In this document: positions 1 to 13,596 of the stretch, piece by piece
Layout: each line of letters starts with the position of its first letter
Position numbering within the stretch: the stretch's first letter is position 1
From: Acanthamoeba sp. SK_2022b
Lineage: Eukaryota > Discosea > Longamoebia > Acanthamoebidae
Length of the DNA: 28,907 nucleotides
Direction of reading: 5' to 3'
NCBI GenBank assembly: GCA_027943245.1
Contig: JANDJZ010000107.1
Location: forward strand, 1 to 28,907
The notes under the pieces: model-generated
Database searches by the model: none
What the model was told of the DNA's origin: nothing
Seen by the model: the letters and a program-made list of their open reading frames with translations, nothing else
Made by a program: the position numbers and the translations under genes

Positions 1-1557
1 CATGAAGTCAGACTGATGGCCAAGCGCACAGCAACAACAAACGCTCACCACATACCAACAAGGAAGTGTGTTTTGAGTGAAGCACCCAAGTCTGCCAAGG
101 CCGGGTAGTCCTTGACCAAGTGCTCAAAGTTTTTCTCGATTCCCTTGGCGTAGTGGTTTGGGTCACGGTGTGTGATTACATCCTTCCCAAACTGCTGTTC
201 CACGATCTTGTGTATAGCAGAGTCACCATCAGCAGTAACTGAGGTGAGCACTGCGCCACTGGCCTATGTATTGTGTATGTAGTGTTGAATTGTGGATTGT
301 GTGATGAATTGAGAAGAGCAGAATCAGTGTTTGCACAACACACACCAGAAACTTGCTGCATGCGCACCTTTAGGTGGACAAGAAGTTGTTCAGAAGCATC
401 GCCTTCTGCAGTAGCAGAGGTACCCAAGTACGTGCGTAGGGCGTGCTGTGGGGCGCCTGATGCTGTATCCTTCAGTAGATGGCAACGACCTACTATTCCT
501 CCTTCCTTGTGATCTATACCACAGCACACAAAACAGTTGAGTGATTGTGATAGCCCAATGAAAAGAAAGATGTGTACCAGCATTGGCATTTCAAGCAACA
601 GTCGTGATCTCATTTGCATGCCAGTGGCGAGACGAGTAGCGTGTGTCAATTGCTATATCTCCTTGCCCTCAGCCACGCAGTCGCTGAAGCTGTTCACCGC
701 AGGAGGCATCGGTGAGCGTGGTCAGCGCTGGGCCAACCTGGTACAAATAAGATCAGTAATATTGACGGATGGATAAATGGAGGGGGACAAAGGTAACAGG
801 GGGGTACCACAGTCCGCATCATCTTGGCATAGCCTTTTTTACTAATTGGGGGTATACCCCCTGCAAGGGTCCACACAGACTCCAGGCGTTCGTACCCAAG
901 TCCGTGAATGCCCCAGGCAATCACAAGCTGGGTGGTAGCGGTCTGTCGATGGCGATTTGGCCGCAGGGGAGAAGTGCTTGCAACTGTGCAGTCGAAGTTG
1001 CAGTGCTCTCTCTGGCATTTGATGGTGACGGTGAACCCACCTGCGACCTCACGCCATCTGCTGACCCTGAGGGTCCCAGCCTTGCCACAGAACGGGCAGC
1101 CAAGCAGCGAGATGATGGAGGTGAACTGGGAGAGCTCAATGAGCCCCCAGCAGTGCTTGGGTTGCACCTTGGTTTGTGCTCATGTCCGTCGAGATCGTGG
1201 AGGAGACACTGCGAGAGCGTAGACGTGCTGCTCCCTCAGCCCACCACTCTCTTCTCTTCCGCTCTTGGTTTTCCTTCCACTCCTTCTTCATACTTTCTAA
1301 TCTTTCTCACTCCCTGGTCTCCCTCACTTCTCGCTCAGCCTGCTCCTTCTCCTCCAACTCAACTCTCTCCTTCCTATGCACCACTCGCAAGGCTGCTTGT
1401 TTCTCTGTGTGGCGCCGCATTCGAGCAAGGTAGTTGGCCCGTGAATCAACGAACTGGCAACCAGGGGGCAGAGGTGCGTGCATTGTGTTGGTCTTTGGTG
1501 GCTTTGTCTGCCACAGCTGTGCGGCCAAGGCAAATCGTACTACCAAGAAAACTTTAG
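1..1557 (-). mobile_element. Decayed transposase-like gene (DDE, Mutator-like type), runs off the left edge
   Basis: Several coding blocks on the minus strand line up as exons of one transposase-like gene. Block 1 (about 1546-1307) is a charged N-terminal segment starting MVVRFALAAQ. Block 2 (about 1167-740) has a zinc-ribbon-like CPFCGKAG followed by Cys residues in KCQREHCNFDC. Block 3 (about 730-400) contains DIAIDTRYSSRHWHANE, which resembles the first catalytic-Asp region of DDE transposases, and later LGTSATAEGDASEQLL. Block 4 (about 251-53) has ADGDSAIHK and THRDPNHYAKGIEK, the DGDS and D-x-N-H pattern of these proteins, and ends at a GTATGT donor. TGA and TAG codons and frame changes interrupt block 3, and no acceptor joins blocks 3 and 4 cleanly in frame. 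It is therefore probably a dead copy. The family name is from motif memory only. Confidence 0.6.
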
Positions 1558-1665
1558 AGTCAATTTTATGTTTTTACTGAATGCCTCGATCACATACTGA
1601 AGATTCCAGTGGTCTAGGGCGGCCTCGGTTCTCAATTTTTTTATAAATAAAAGCCTACTGGACCC

Positions 1666-3393
1666 TTAATTGCAGCAGGTGCCGTGGGAGTAAAGCATGG
1701 TGAGGACCTCCTGCGAAGGGAAGTACCAGAAGTTGTTGGCCACAGGGTCGGAGAACTTCATGATGGCATCGAAGGGGCCGGCGGGCGTGGCGTAGGTGCC
1801 CTGGCCCACCATGGAGGCGCACATGGCGTCGAGCCTGTGGGCATCCTGTTGTTTGGTCAGTCCACGGCAAGAGAATAATGAAAACAAGCATTTGGGTTGA
1901 ACTCACCTTGGTGTAGGCGATGAAGAAGAGACCGGCATGCTTGCGCATGGCGTCACCCCAAGGCATGGCCTGGCGCACTGGATCGATGCGATGTTAGCTC
2001 ATTGGGCGAGGGAGCGACTGCCTCCATACACGCAGGCGTACCAAGGAAGTAGCCGAAGCTGGACTGCCTGACGCGCATCATGTGCGAGGTGAGGGGCGGG
2101 TTGGGAAGCTCGTTGGACTCGCGCTTGGTGCGACCGAACACGTCGTTCTGCATGGTGCCGTTCATCGCGAGGAAGGCCTGCGACAAGCAAGCAAGACATT
2201 AGCTACTGGAATGGGAGCACACGCGTTCACATTGCGAAAGAGCCAAGATCGACGTTCACCTTGAGGTTGTGGACCCAACGCTGAGCAATGGCGAACGAGC
2301 CGTTGACGTGGTACTTGTCCTCGACGCCGATCAGGCCCTGGTCCACCCTCTGGTCGCGAGGGCAGTTGACGCTTCCGTCGACAAAGCCGGTCAAGTCGCG
2401 GTTCTCGCCATCGATCGCGTTTTGCCAGGCCTCGATGATGTCAACGTGGTCGACGACCTGCAAACCCACACACATGCGAAGGTGAGGAGAAAGTGAGATG
2501 ACGTGTTCGCCGTTCTTGAGAGAGAGAGAGAGAGACAAGCGAGAATGGGCGAGCGTACATCATCGCCGAGGTAGTCGACAAAGGTGGTCACCAGAGCGTA
2601 AAGCACATCGCGGCGAGAAGCCTTGGCGTGGATGAACAGCTCGCCGCCGGTGCGGGGCATCACGGGCCAACTGAAATACAAGCCACACAGCCAGCGGCCC
2701 CGCGCCGCGCGTCAAACCTCGCCATCGATGTCATTGTGGTGGACAGAGCACTACTTACCCATCGGGACCGGTGTAGCCGGGGAAGTCAAAGAGGCCCTTG
2801 GGCATGGGCAGGAACTGACCCCAGCGCTGCCCTGGAAAAGGAAATCCGATGACAGATCCGGTCAGCATTTGTGGTTGGGCAAAGGCCGGGCCCGGGGCGT
2901 GATTGGGCGCCAATCCAGATCAAAGAGGACGGGCTGCCCGACAACGAAAGCGAAGAAAAAAGAACGAAGAAAGAGGCGGGGAGGTACAGGTGTAGGCGGA
3001 GAAGGCGATGCCGCCAACGAGGCCGGTGCCGTTGACCTCGCTATTGATGCTCGCCACGATATTGGGGAACTGGGCGGTTATCTGCTGCGCGTACTGGGCC
3101 ATGGTCGCATTGACCCAGACGTCGGGCCGCAGGTAGACTGCACCAGTACAGCAGAGAGAAGAAAGCAAGAATAACTTGATTAATAAAATTCTTAATAAAA
3201 TTAAGAATAATAACCTATCTAACGACAAACAAACAAATAAATAGGGTAAGGTGAAGGAGAACGAACTGGTCGCGCCTACGGCCTGGAAGTTGAGGCCGGA
3301 GAGGACATTGGGCTGCGGGTTGTACTGCTGAGCAGAGCACACGCAGAGAAACGCCGCAATGACGACCACCAACAGATAACAACACCGAGCCAT
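1666..3393 (-). CDS. Secreted DyP-type (dye-decolorizing) heme peroxidase
   Basis: Eight exons (3393-3267, 3137-2988, 2831-2759, 2670-2559, 2457-2260, 2177-2042, 1977-1907, 1845-1666) join at GT-AG sites into 348 aa without a stop. Residues 1-21 (MARCCYLLVVVIAAFLCVCS) form a signal peptide, so the product is secreted or enters the endolysosomal path. DyP hallmarks are the distal GFVDG motif at residues 178-182 (catalytic Asp181), the likely proximal heme ligand His252 in TSHMMRVRQ, and Arg267 in VRQAMPWGD followed by GLFFIAYTK. DyPs use H2O2 to oxidise dyes, phenols and other bulky substrates. The length is normal for the family. The gene is downstream of the F-box gene on the same strand, 202 bp away. 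A role against peroxide or in digesting bacteria is inference. Confidence 0.9.
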
Positions 3394-3595
3394 GTCTGTT
3401 GTGATGCTTTCGAGACGCAGGACAAGACAAACAAAACCCTGTTTCCCCGCACGTCGGCCGGGCGACAGGAATTATGGTCCGCCAAATCGGGTAGGTTAAG
3501 TTAAAATGAAGGATTGTCCAATCAGGTGAGCCAAATAAAGTTCAGATAACTTCGGATAAGGTACGAGTTCCCATTGGTAGTTATGTTCCCCCTTC

Positions 3596-5592
3596 TTATT
3601 CGGCGGATTCGTAGAGGAACACGTGGGCGTCCTGGCTGTTGGCGCCCTGCACCGCCAGGCTTGATGGACCTACCAGCAGACGCACCTCCGGGTCCGGGTC
3701 GAGGCCCAGCTCCGCGTCCAGGTTGCTCTCCCTTGGGTTGGGGCGAGCCCAGCCGATCGCGTGGGGCAGCTGCGCCACGAGCGGCCGATGCCAGGAGTCC
3801 TCGAGCTCCTGCTCATCCTTGGGCTGGTGTTGATGGCATTTGAGCAGCTCCGCCTCGTCAAAGATGAGCACGGTATCGTGATCGTAGTAGTAGTAGAGCC
3901 TCCTGTCGTCCAGCGCCACGCTCGGCCGCGTCGTCGAACGGCGCGCCGGCACGACGCGCAGTGGCCTGGGCAGCATCGTCAGCGTCAGCGACCCCCTCTC
4001 GTTCTCGCCGTCGTCGTCAGGGCGATGCGTGAAGGCAAAGAGCAGCAGGTCCGGTAGGCGGTCCACCACGGCCATGAGACGCGAATTGAACGCCAGGCAG
4101 TTGAGGGGGAACCGCTGGGGCACCTCAGCCGCCGCCACGCGCCTCAGCAGCGGCGCGGTGGCCGGGCGCGCTTGGTCGGGGGCGACCATCTCGTAGACGG
4201 TGACGACGCTCGATGGAGGGTCGGAGAGGTGCGACGCGTCAACGGGAGAGCGAGAGGCCAGGGCGATGGCGTCCCTGCTCGGGTGGACGGCGCAGAACTG
4301 GGCGTCAATCTCTGCGCTCGAGTCGAGTTCGACCTTTTCGAGCCCCTGTGCAAGAGCGAGGTCGACACGCGACAGGTCCCAGAGGGCCACCTGCGGCTGG
4401 CTCGTGTAAACGCCCAGCCTTCGCACACGCACATTCGCAAGGTCAGTCCGACTGCGAACACCAAACTATTGCGCATGGCGAGCACTCACCATCTGTTGGT
4501 GGCGGTGAGGAATCCACGTGGCTCCATTCCACGAAATATGAGAAGGGATGACTTGAGGGAGACGGTGAGGAGACAACGGGCCGAGACAAGGTCCATCACC
4601 TTGAGCTTGATTTGCACTATGCACACGCGCACAACATATTTGTGGCATCAGTAAAACAAGACGCACAATGATAATGCTGCTCGTATGTACCGTCATCGAG
4701 GATGATAATGCTGCTCGTATGTACCGTCATCGAGGATGACGCCCAGCACGTGGACGCCGCCAGGCGTGGGCCGAAGCCCGGCGTGGATGGTCCTCATGAG
4801 ACCTCGCGTTTCGAACTTGCGCACCAGTTGGCCCGACACGGCCTCGCGGACGCCGAACGAGCGCACGTTGTACGAAACGGCGAGGTTGCTCCACAGGTCA
4901 GTCACCGTGCCAGTCACCGGTACCGGTCTCTCTGGTGATTGGCAAATGCCCTGTATCGAAGCGTGGAAATAAATGTGCTGACAACAGCAGGACACCATCA
5001 GCACCTGAAACGCGACAGGCGGGTCTAGCTACGTGCTGGAGTCGGTATCGGGCGCGCAAGTAATGCTTGGTGATAGCTTCCCAATCCTCTTCTCTCTCTT
5101 CATAGACAGCTACTGTCTTCTCTCCATCGGCCGGTTGCCTCCGCACCGGCACCGCGTACCAAACCGGTGTGGGCAGCGGGACGAGGACGACGTGGCGCGG
5201 CTTCCCCAGGCTGGGCGCCGGTCCCGCCATGCCGCGTGGCATAGCCTTACGCAACTGCGATCCGACCAGACGCCACAACGGCCGGCCATGCGTCTTCAGC
5301 ACCGTGCGCCACCACACGCACACCTAACAAACGCCGCACATCACATGACGCGTGAGCTATCTTGTGGAGAAGAGCAGACATGGCATGAGGGAGGGAGTCA
5401 GACGTGAGGCAGACGAAGCAGAAGGTTGGCCTCCGAGAAGGGGTCGTGCCGGCGGAGCCACCCCACCTCGTCGGCGCGCGCTTTCGGGGCGACAAGTGCC
5501 AGATGTAGAATTCGCAGGGCCACTTCCACCGGCAGCACCACCAGAGGGTCTCCGGTAAAGAGTCCATCGTCGCCTTCCACGTCGTGGTCCAT
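3596..5592 (-). CDS. F-box protein with a possible beta-propeller-like C-terminal part
   Basis: Five exons (5592-5404, 5323-5033, 5004-4725, 4616-4490, 4400-3596) join in frame to 563 aa. Residues about 18-80 look like an F-box: LVVLPVEVALRILHLA, then LLLRLPHVCVWWRTVL and PLWRLV, the usual LP..., V-C-x-W and LW pattern. This would place it as a substrate adaptor of SCF-type ubiquitin ligases. The rest has short strand-rich stretches such as QVALWDLSR, HVLGVILDD and SLAVQGANSQDAHVFLYE, reminiscent of WD/propeller blades, but no clear repeat was counted. The acceptor of exon 3 is uncertain: one at 5006 and a later one before GICQSPERP both keep frame. Exon 3 ends inside a 34-bp tandem duplication that copies its splice donor. 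The substrate cannot be told. Confidence 0.72.
4670..4737. repeat. Perfect 34-bp tandem duplication spanning a splice donor
   Basis: The unit beginning GATAATGCTGCTCGTATGTA occurs twice back to back (4670-4703 and 4704-4737). On the minus strand it holds the last codons of F-box exon 3 (ILDD) and the donor GGTACATACG, so two identical donors exist at 4724 and 4690. Only the first (exon ending at 4725) keeps frame with the next exon, because the unit length is not a multiple of three. Confidence 0.95.
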
Positions 5593-5674
5593 GACCCAGC
5601 TTGGCCTGTCTTGGTTTTTCAATATTGCCAATACTGTTCGTGATAAATTTTCCTTCGTTCTTTCTGCGCTGCGC
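5593..5674. promoter_or_regulatory. 82-bp divergent intergenic region (F-box / VOC genes)
   Basis: The start codons of the minus-strand F-box gene (5592) and the plus-strand VOC gene (5675) are only 82 bp apart. The interval is AT-richer than the flanking coding DNA (ATATTGCCAATACTGTTCG; GATAAATTTTCC). It must hold both core promoters unless one start is mis-called. A CCAAT-like GCCAATAC lies in the middle. Promoter function is inferred from position. Confidence 0.5.
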
Positions 5675-6133
5675 ATGGAGTTGTTGGTGAACATCGACGT
5701 GGACGACGTCGATGCGGCGGTTGACTTCTACACGCACGGCCTGGGTCTGCGGCTGCTGCGTCGGCTCTACGACGGCCGCGTGGCCGAACTTCAGCTGCCC
5801 GTCCCGAACGACGACGCCAGCCTCAGCCGCGGGGTGAAGGTCTACCTACTCCGCAAGGCCGCCGGCAGCGCCGCCACGCCCGCCGCCACGGAGCAGCCGT
5901 CGCCTCCGCAGAAGAGGGACTACGGGCGTCACTGGACTCCGGTGCACCTGGACCTGGTGGTGCCGGACGTGGGGGTGGCGGTGGCCCGGGCCCAGGCGGC
6001 TGGGGCGCGGCTCGAGGGCGAGGTCCAGCGGTCCGAGTTTCGGGACATGGCCTGCATGGTCGACCCGTTCGGCCACGGGTTCTGCCTCCTGCGCTTCCAC
6101 GTCGACCCACCCTACGCCGAAGGCCAGGACTGA
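5675..6133 (+). CDS. VOC-superfamily (glyoxalase / bleomycin-resistance fold) protein
   Basis: A single exon encodes 152 aa from ATG 5675. Two beta-alpha-beta-beta-beta modules can be seen. The first begins LVNIDVDDVDAAVDFYTHGL and reaches VKVYLLRK. The second begins VHLDLVVPDVGVAVARAQAA and ends MACMVDPFGHGFCLLRF, the usual D-P-x-G-x-x end of VOC domains. His in VHLDL is a likely metal ligand. The usual C-terminal acidic ligand is not obvious, so enzyme class (glyoxalase, dioxygenase, dehydratase or none) cannot be assigned. Size fits a one-domain VOC protein. An upstream in-frame extension exists, but it overlaps the antisense F-box exon, so the internal ATG just before the domain is preferred. 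No introns, unlike its neighbours. It ends 81 bp from the end of the ligase gene, tail to tail. Confidence 0.8.
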   Translation: MELLVNIDVDDVDAAVDFYTHGLGLRLLRRLYDGRVAELQLPVPNDDASLSRGVKVYLLRKAAGSAATPAATEQPSPPQKRDYGRHWTPVHLDLVVPDVGVAVARAQAAGARLEGEVQRSEFRDMACMVDPFGHGFCLLRFHVDPPYAEGQD

Positions 6134-6214
6134 AGTCCCCCAGACGAGTTTGAAATGTGTTACGAAACAATTCACAACAATTTACAATCGGGATAGGGTC
6201 AGCCTGGCGTGGGC

Positions 6215-9872
<3,658 letters not shown>

Positions 9873-10116
9873 TGATTAATACGTATTAAACCTCTCTTTT
9901 ATTTGTTTTCCTGGAAATGAGAAATGAGTTGTTTCCCACAAGAGAAAATACAGATAAATAAAACAAATACAACACGAAGAGGATGCAGCAAGCGGGCGTG
10001 TATCCGTATACCGATACGTCCAGCCAGGTCCTTACCTGTACGCCTGCGCAAATTTGCTTGTTCTGGCTCCTGGTCCCCAACATTGACCCGTACTTTAGTT
10101 AAGCAAAGGCTCTATG
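9873..10116. promoter_or_regulatory. Divergent intergenic region, ligase / RPL12-like gene
   Basis: This stretch separates the ligase start (9872, minus) from the first recognisable RPL12-like residues (about 10117, plus). It is AT-rich at the left (GATTAATACGTATTAAACC) and has no recognisable coding homology, although an in-frame open stretch from ATG 9924 could be an N-terminal extension. A frame-shifted IDPYF (10082-10096) resembles the start of uL11 proteins. Promoter content is inferred from position only. Confidence 0.35.
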
Positions 10117-11310
10117 GTGGCCGAGCGCCTTCGGTGGCGTGGCTGGCCCCAAAGACAGGACCTCTCGGCATCGTACTGCATGCCCCTTTCTTCGTTACTT
10201 AATATTTATTGAATATTCAACATAAAATTCTGCATATTATCACGGTATTTAACTTACCTTCTCGTAGTCGAGTAGGACCGTGTGCCAAGACATTCATGAC
10301 AAGAGCTTGCCATGGCGCAACTACAAGATCGACGTCCTCATTCACCTCCACACGCACGGTACGACGCTTCCGGCGTTGCGCCTGATCCTAGTAGAGAGCT
10401 CAACCAAGTCACTTTCTTCCCTCTAGCCCGCAAAGCCGAGGTGGTGGTAGCGCCAAGTGTCTCCACCATGATTCTACGCGCTTCCTCCTACATCCCGCCC
10501 GACGTTGGCGACCGCAACCTCATCGGTGGGATGCTGCCCAAAGGTACACGCGTGCAGACTCTCTACCCAATCTCTATGCGCGTCTCCCCTGGGCTCAACT
10601 ACGAGAGCGCTACTCAGGAGGATACGAAGTGAAGACAAGGCGACCAGAGGACCGCAAGATCAAGTGTACGGCGCCTTCTCTTCTCTTCTCTTCTCTTCTC
10701 TTCTCTTCTCTTCTCTTCTCTTCTCTTCTCTTCTCTTCTCTTCTCTTCTCTTCTCTTCTCTTCTCTTCTCTTCTCTGTCTCCCTCTGTCTCTGTGCATGT
10801 GCAGCCGTTCGAATCGTTCGCTACACGCTCACCTCTCTGGTCCGCACCCTCCAGTTTCGCACGAGGCGGATATCATGGCCGCCGCCGTGTTTGCCATCGC
10901 CAAGCAGCAGCGCGTGTGGGGGCGATCGCAGGCGGCCACGTTCACGGGCACCATAAAGGAGGTGCTCGGCTCCTGTCACTCGCTCGGCATCACGGTCGAC
11001 GGTACGTGACGAAAGCGAGGGAGACTAGAAGTTGCATGGCCTACGCTGACATGGGCATGGCGGTTGCTATCGCGAAGGCATGCGTGCTATCAAGCTCCAG
11101 CAGGCCATCGCGGAGGGCAAGTTTGCGCTGCCGGAGGAGCAGAGCGGCGACGTGGTCGAGACATTTCTCGACGAGGAGACCAACGAACCGAGGGCTCACC
11201 TGTGCAAGGAGACGACCATGACCGAGGAGGAGAAGGCCCACATGAAGCACAAAGCCACAACCAAGATGCAGGCCGTGCGTTGGCACAACCCCCAGCCCCT
11301 TGCCACATGA
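9924..11310 (+). CDS. Divergent uL11 / RPL12-like protein, possibly a decaying paralogue
   Basis: Six exons (9924-10172, 10268-10358, 10427-10543, 10630-10663, 10805-11001, 11078-11310) join in frame to 306 aa. uL11 (large-subunit protein L12) landmarks follow in order: LAPKTGPLGI, CQDIHDKSLPWRNYKI, ARKAEVVVAPSVSTMILRA, RRPEDRK, AAAVFAIAKQQR, FTGTIKEVLGS, LGITVDG and LQQAIAEGKFALPEE. uL11 binds the GTPase centre of 28S rRNA. Oddities: a ribosomal uL11 is about 165 aa and very conserved, while this copy diverges in the N-terminal half, has about 20 extra residues (SSYIPPDVGDRNLIGG...) before the PEDRK motif, and adds an acidic/basic tail of about 45 residues. The first 65 residues match nothing, and the expected IDP start lies in another frame. 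It could be a non-ribosomal relative or a recent pseudogene whose splice sites survive. Confidence 0.55.
10676..10775. repeat. (TTCTC)20 pentanucleotide microsatellite
   Basis: Twenty perfect copies of TTCTC lie in intron 4 of the RPL12-like gene, upstream of the acceptor at 10804. The tract extends the polypyrimidine stretch before that acceptor. Frames reading LLFSSLLFSS come from this repeat and are not protein. Confidence 0.97.
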
Positions 11311-11343
11311 AGCAGAGACAAGAAGCACTGGCTGAACAACCCT

Positions 11344-11785
11344 AGACTAGCTTTGAGTTGTTGCCTTATCCGGGGACCACCTACAGCTCCCTCAGGTAGG
11401 TACTAAAAAAATCGAAAGAGCAGAGATGTATTCCCCAGTGTATTCAGCTTGATCGATCCTGAGGTGTCAAAACCTCTCTCCAGTTTCCCTGACTGTCCTA
11501 ACCAATGTGGTACGGTTTGGTTTGCTGCGAGGGGCTGCGAAACGTCATCGACAGGATGAGGAGCATCCACAACTACATCATCACAACCAACATGGCGGGC
11601 GAGTTGACTCTCAAGGTGGAGACCGACATGGTCTCGGTTGCTACCTTCAACACCAATCTCGGAGAGACCAGGACAAGACGGCCGAGGTGAAGGTCGGCAT
11701 AAAGAAGTTCAAGTGAGCCCCACCAACATCATCCTTTGTATCATCGAGAACACTGCCCTCATGCTCCACGTTTGCTCGAGGTACG
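11344..11785 (+). pseudogene. HUS1 (9-1-1 checkpoint clamp) C-terminal remnant
   Basis: Three pieces in order resemble the C-terminal half of HUS1, a subunit of the RAD9-RAD1-HUS1 DNA-damage clamp. They are a short block (ELLPYPGTTYSSLR, ending in a CAG/GTAGGT donor at 11395); a long block from about 11530 (LRNVIDRMRSIHNYIITTNM then GELTLKVETDMVSVATF); and a third block with KTAEVKVGIKKFK, then, after a TGA and a lost segment, PTNIILCIIENTALMLHV. The expected linker between the last two parts is missing and the frame changes. The N-terminal half of HUS1 was not found upstream, where the RPL12-like gene sits, and the final strand motif was not seen downstream. It is therefore a truncated, broken copy, and a working HUS1 should exist elsewhere. 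Confidence 0.7.
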
Positions 11786-11789
11786 TCGT

Positions 11790-13200
11790 AGCCGTTCTTC
11801 TCTCCGCCCCCTCACGCCGTTGACCTTTGGTCTTGGCGCGAGCCTGTGTTTCAAAGCAGCTGCTAGACAAAGAATACAACCAACCAGTTCAGCAAACACC
11901 ACTTCATCATCTTGGGGCGGGACGTGTCGCAAGGGAGAGCGCCTCCGGAACTGGGAACTGTGATCAAAGCAGATCACCGCGTGGCCGCCGTTTCGGATCG
12001 ACAACCATCCAACCAAGTTGGGGCAAAGCTATTTTCGTTTCCCGGGAAGAGCAAAAAAGGAAGAATTGACAGGGAACGCCGAAAAAAGGGTTACTCCGCA
12101 TCTCGAAGCGAGCCACTCATAATTCAGACATCGCGCGTCCGAGAGGTGTGTTGTGCTTTGACGATAGAACGCCAATGACGATGATCCCCTCCCCACCCTG
12201 TGAGATGTAAAAGGGACGCGCAGCTTGACTTCAGTCATATTCTTTTTCACCCACCGCCAGCACCAAGCAACCGGACTACTCTGCCGACCAGCCAGACCGA
12301 GGAAGACGCCGGACCCAGCCGCTACTACACACGAGCCCGTTACTACAGATGAGTGTTTTCCCTTTCCCGTTCTTCCCTATCCTTGCACACCCCACTCTGT
12401 CCCCTACCGCCCTATCCTCCCTCTCTCGTTCCTCCGTTGCGCCTTTGGCTTGAGTCATTCCCCACTCCACTCCACTTCACCACCATCCACCGTTGAGTAG
12501 TCGTTATCATTGTAGCACTTGAGGCTCTCCTCTCTCTCGCTCTCTTATCTCCTCTCGTTCAGCCCGTCCGCTTTCGGCTGAGATCAGGTACTTGTTGTGT
12601 GTTGGTTCGTGCACAGGTGAGATAAGGTGCGGACAACGACAAGGCCAGGCAGACGACAGGAAGGCTCGCGATCGCTCCAAGCAGAACACTAGGATGCTCT
12701 ATGTAAACCGAGTTGGCTAGAATAAAACAGCCATTACCTCTACAATTGTGCGTTCAATTCGAAAAAGATCTGATTGCCAAGAATCTACTTAATCTTACGT
12801 TCAAATTGATTTCCATTAGGACCAATGGATATAAAAGGTTATCTTCCCTTATCCGTAACACCTACCATTTACTGATAAATTGATTTTACCCACCAAACTG
12901 AGCTGGGCGCTGTCAGTTATCCACAATTTATATTGTCGGTTCGCCAGTAAAGGCATCACTCTTGTCCGTACAAGAGTGGGCTGTCGGATGGGCCTGGTTG
13001 GCCTGCGGCGGCTGCTGCGCCACGTTGATACGCACGACAACCTTCACCTCGGCGGTTGGGACCAGTGTTGGGCTCCCAATCGGTGATCTGGTTCTTGTGC
13101 CTGCGCCAGGGCCGCAATGCTGATGTCTGTGATGCAGTTGGGCCCGCCGCCCATGACCACCGTGCTCTTCTGGTATGAGCCTTGGCCCGCCACAATCCAC
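11790..13200. other. Gene-poor stretch with no gene recognised
   Basis: No open frame here shows a family motif or a consistent exon chain. 12340-12560 is strongly pyrimidine-rich on the plus strand, and 12700-12960 is AT-rich. At 12822-12837 an ACCAATGG is followed directly by TATAAAAG on the plus strand, a promoter-like pair, but no plus-strand gene was recognised in the 700 bp that follow. Confidence 0.5.
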
Positions 13201-13254
13201 ACACTCCACATGGGGGAAAGCATCAGGAGCGGCTCCACTCTTTGAGTGAGCTCA

Positions 13255-13560
13255 CATGGATGGCGGTACATCTGCAGGGCCGAGCTGGTGTTGCTGCTGA
13301 GAGACTCTGCCAGAGCTCACGCGCCGTCGTCTTCGATGTCGTTGCTCGCCAGGGTCAACACACTGGCAAGCCACCACAGGGAAGCAGGGGCCCCTGTAGT
13401 AGTGAGCTAGGTGGTTGAAGAGTAAAGAGAGAAATGGCGGCAGCCCGCTTCTTGCAAATATAACAAACCTCGGCTGGATCATTGTCACCTGTTGAGCAGT
13501 AGTGGTTCTCGCAGCGCTGTAGCTGGACGGATGCCCACCGCACAATAGCACGCCTTTTGG
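13255..13560 (-). pseudogene. Leucine-rich-repeat (RNI/NLRC3-like) remnant
   Basis: On the minus strand near 13352-13270 one repeat unit can be read: LASNDIEDDGA, then a TGA or frame slip, then ALAESLSSNTSSALQMY. This matches the N-D-I-x-D-x-G-A-x-A-L-A-x-S-L pattern of ribonuclease-inhibitor-like LRRs. Only one unit is clear, it is broken, and the flanking frames show nothing further, so it is a scrap of an LRR gene. Confidence 0.4.
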
Positions 13561-13596
13561 GGTGAACTCTTCCTTGGTTTATCTTTCAGCGTTATC

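Noticed and set aside
769..1557. 262-aa plus-strand open frame
   Set aside because: It is antisense to the transposase-like blocks, shows no motif, and the minus strand carries recognisable zinc-ribbon and DDE patterns.
10505..11221. 238-aa plus-strand frame with LFSSLL repeats
   Set aside because: It is an artefact of the TTCTC array. The RPL12-like homology lies in other frames joined by splicing.
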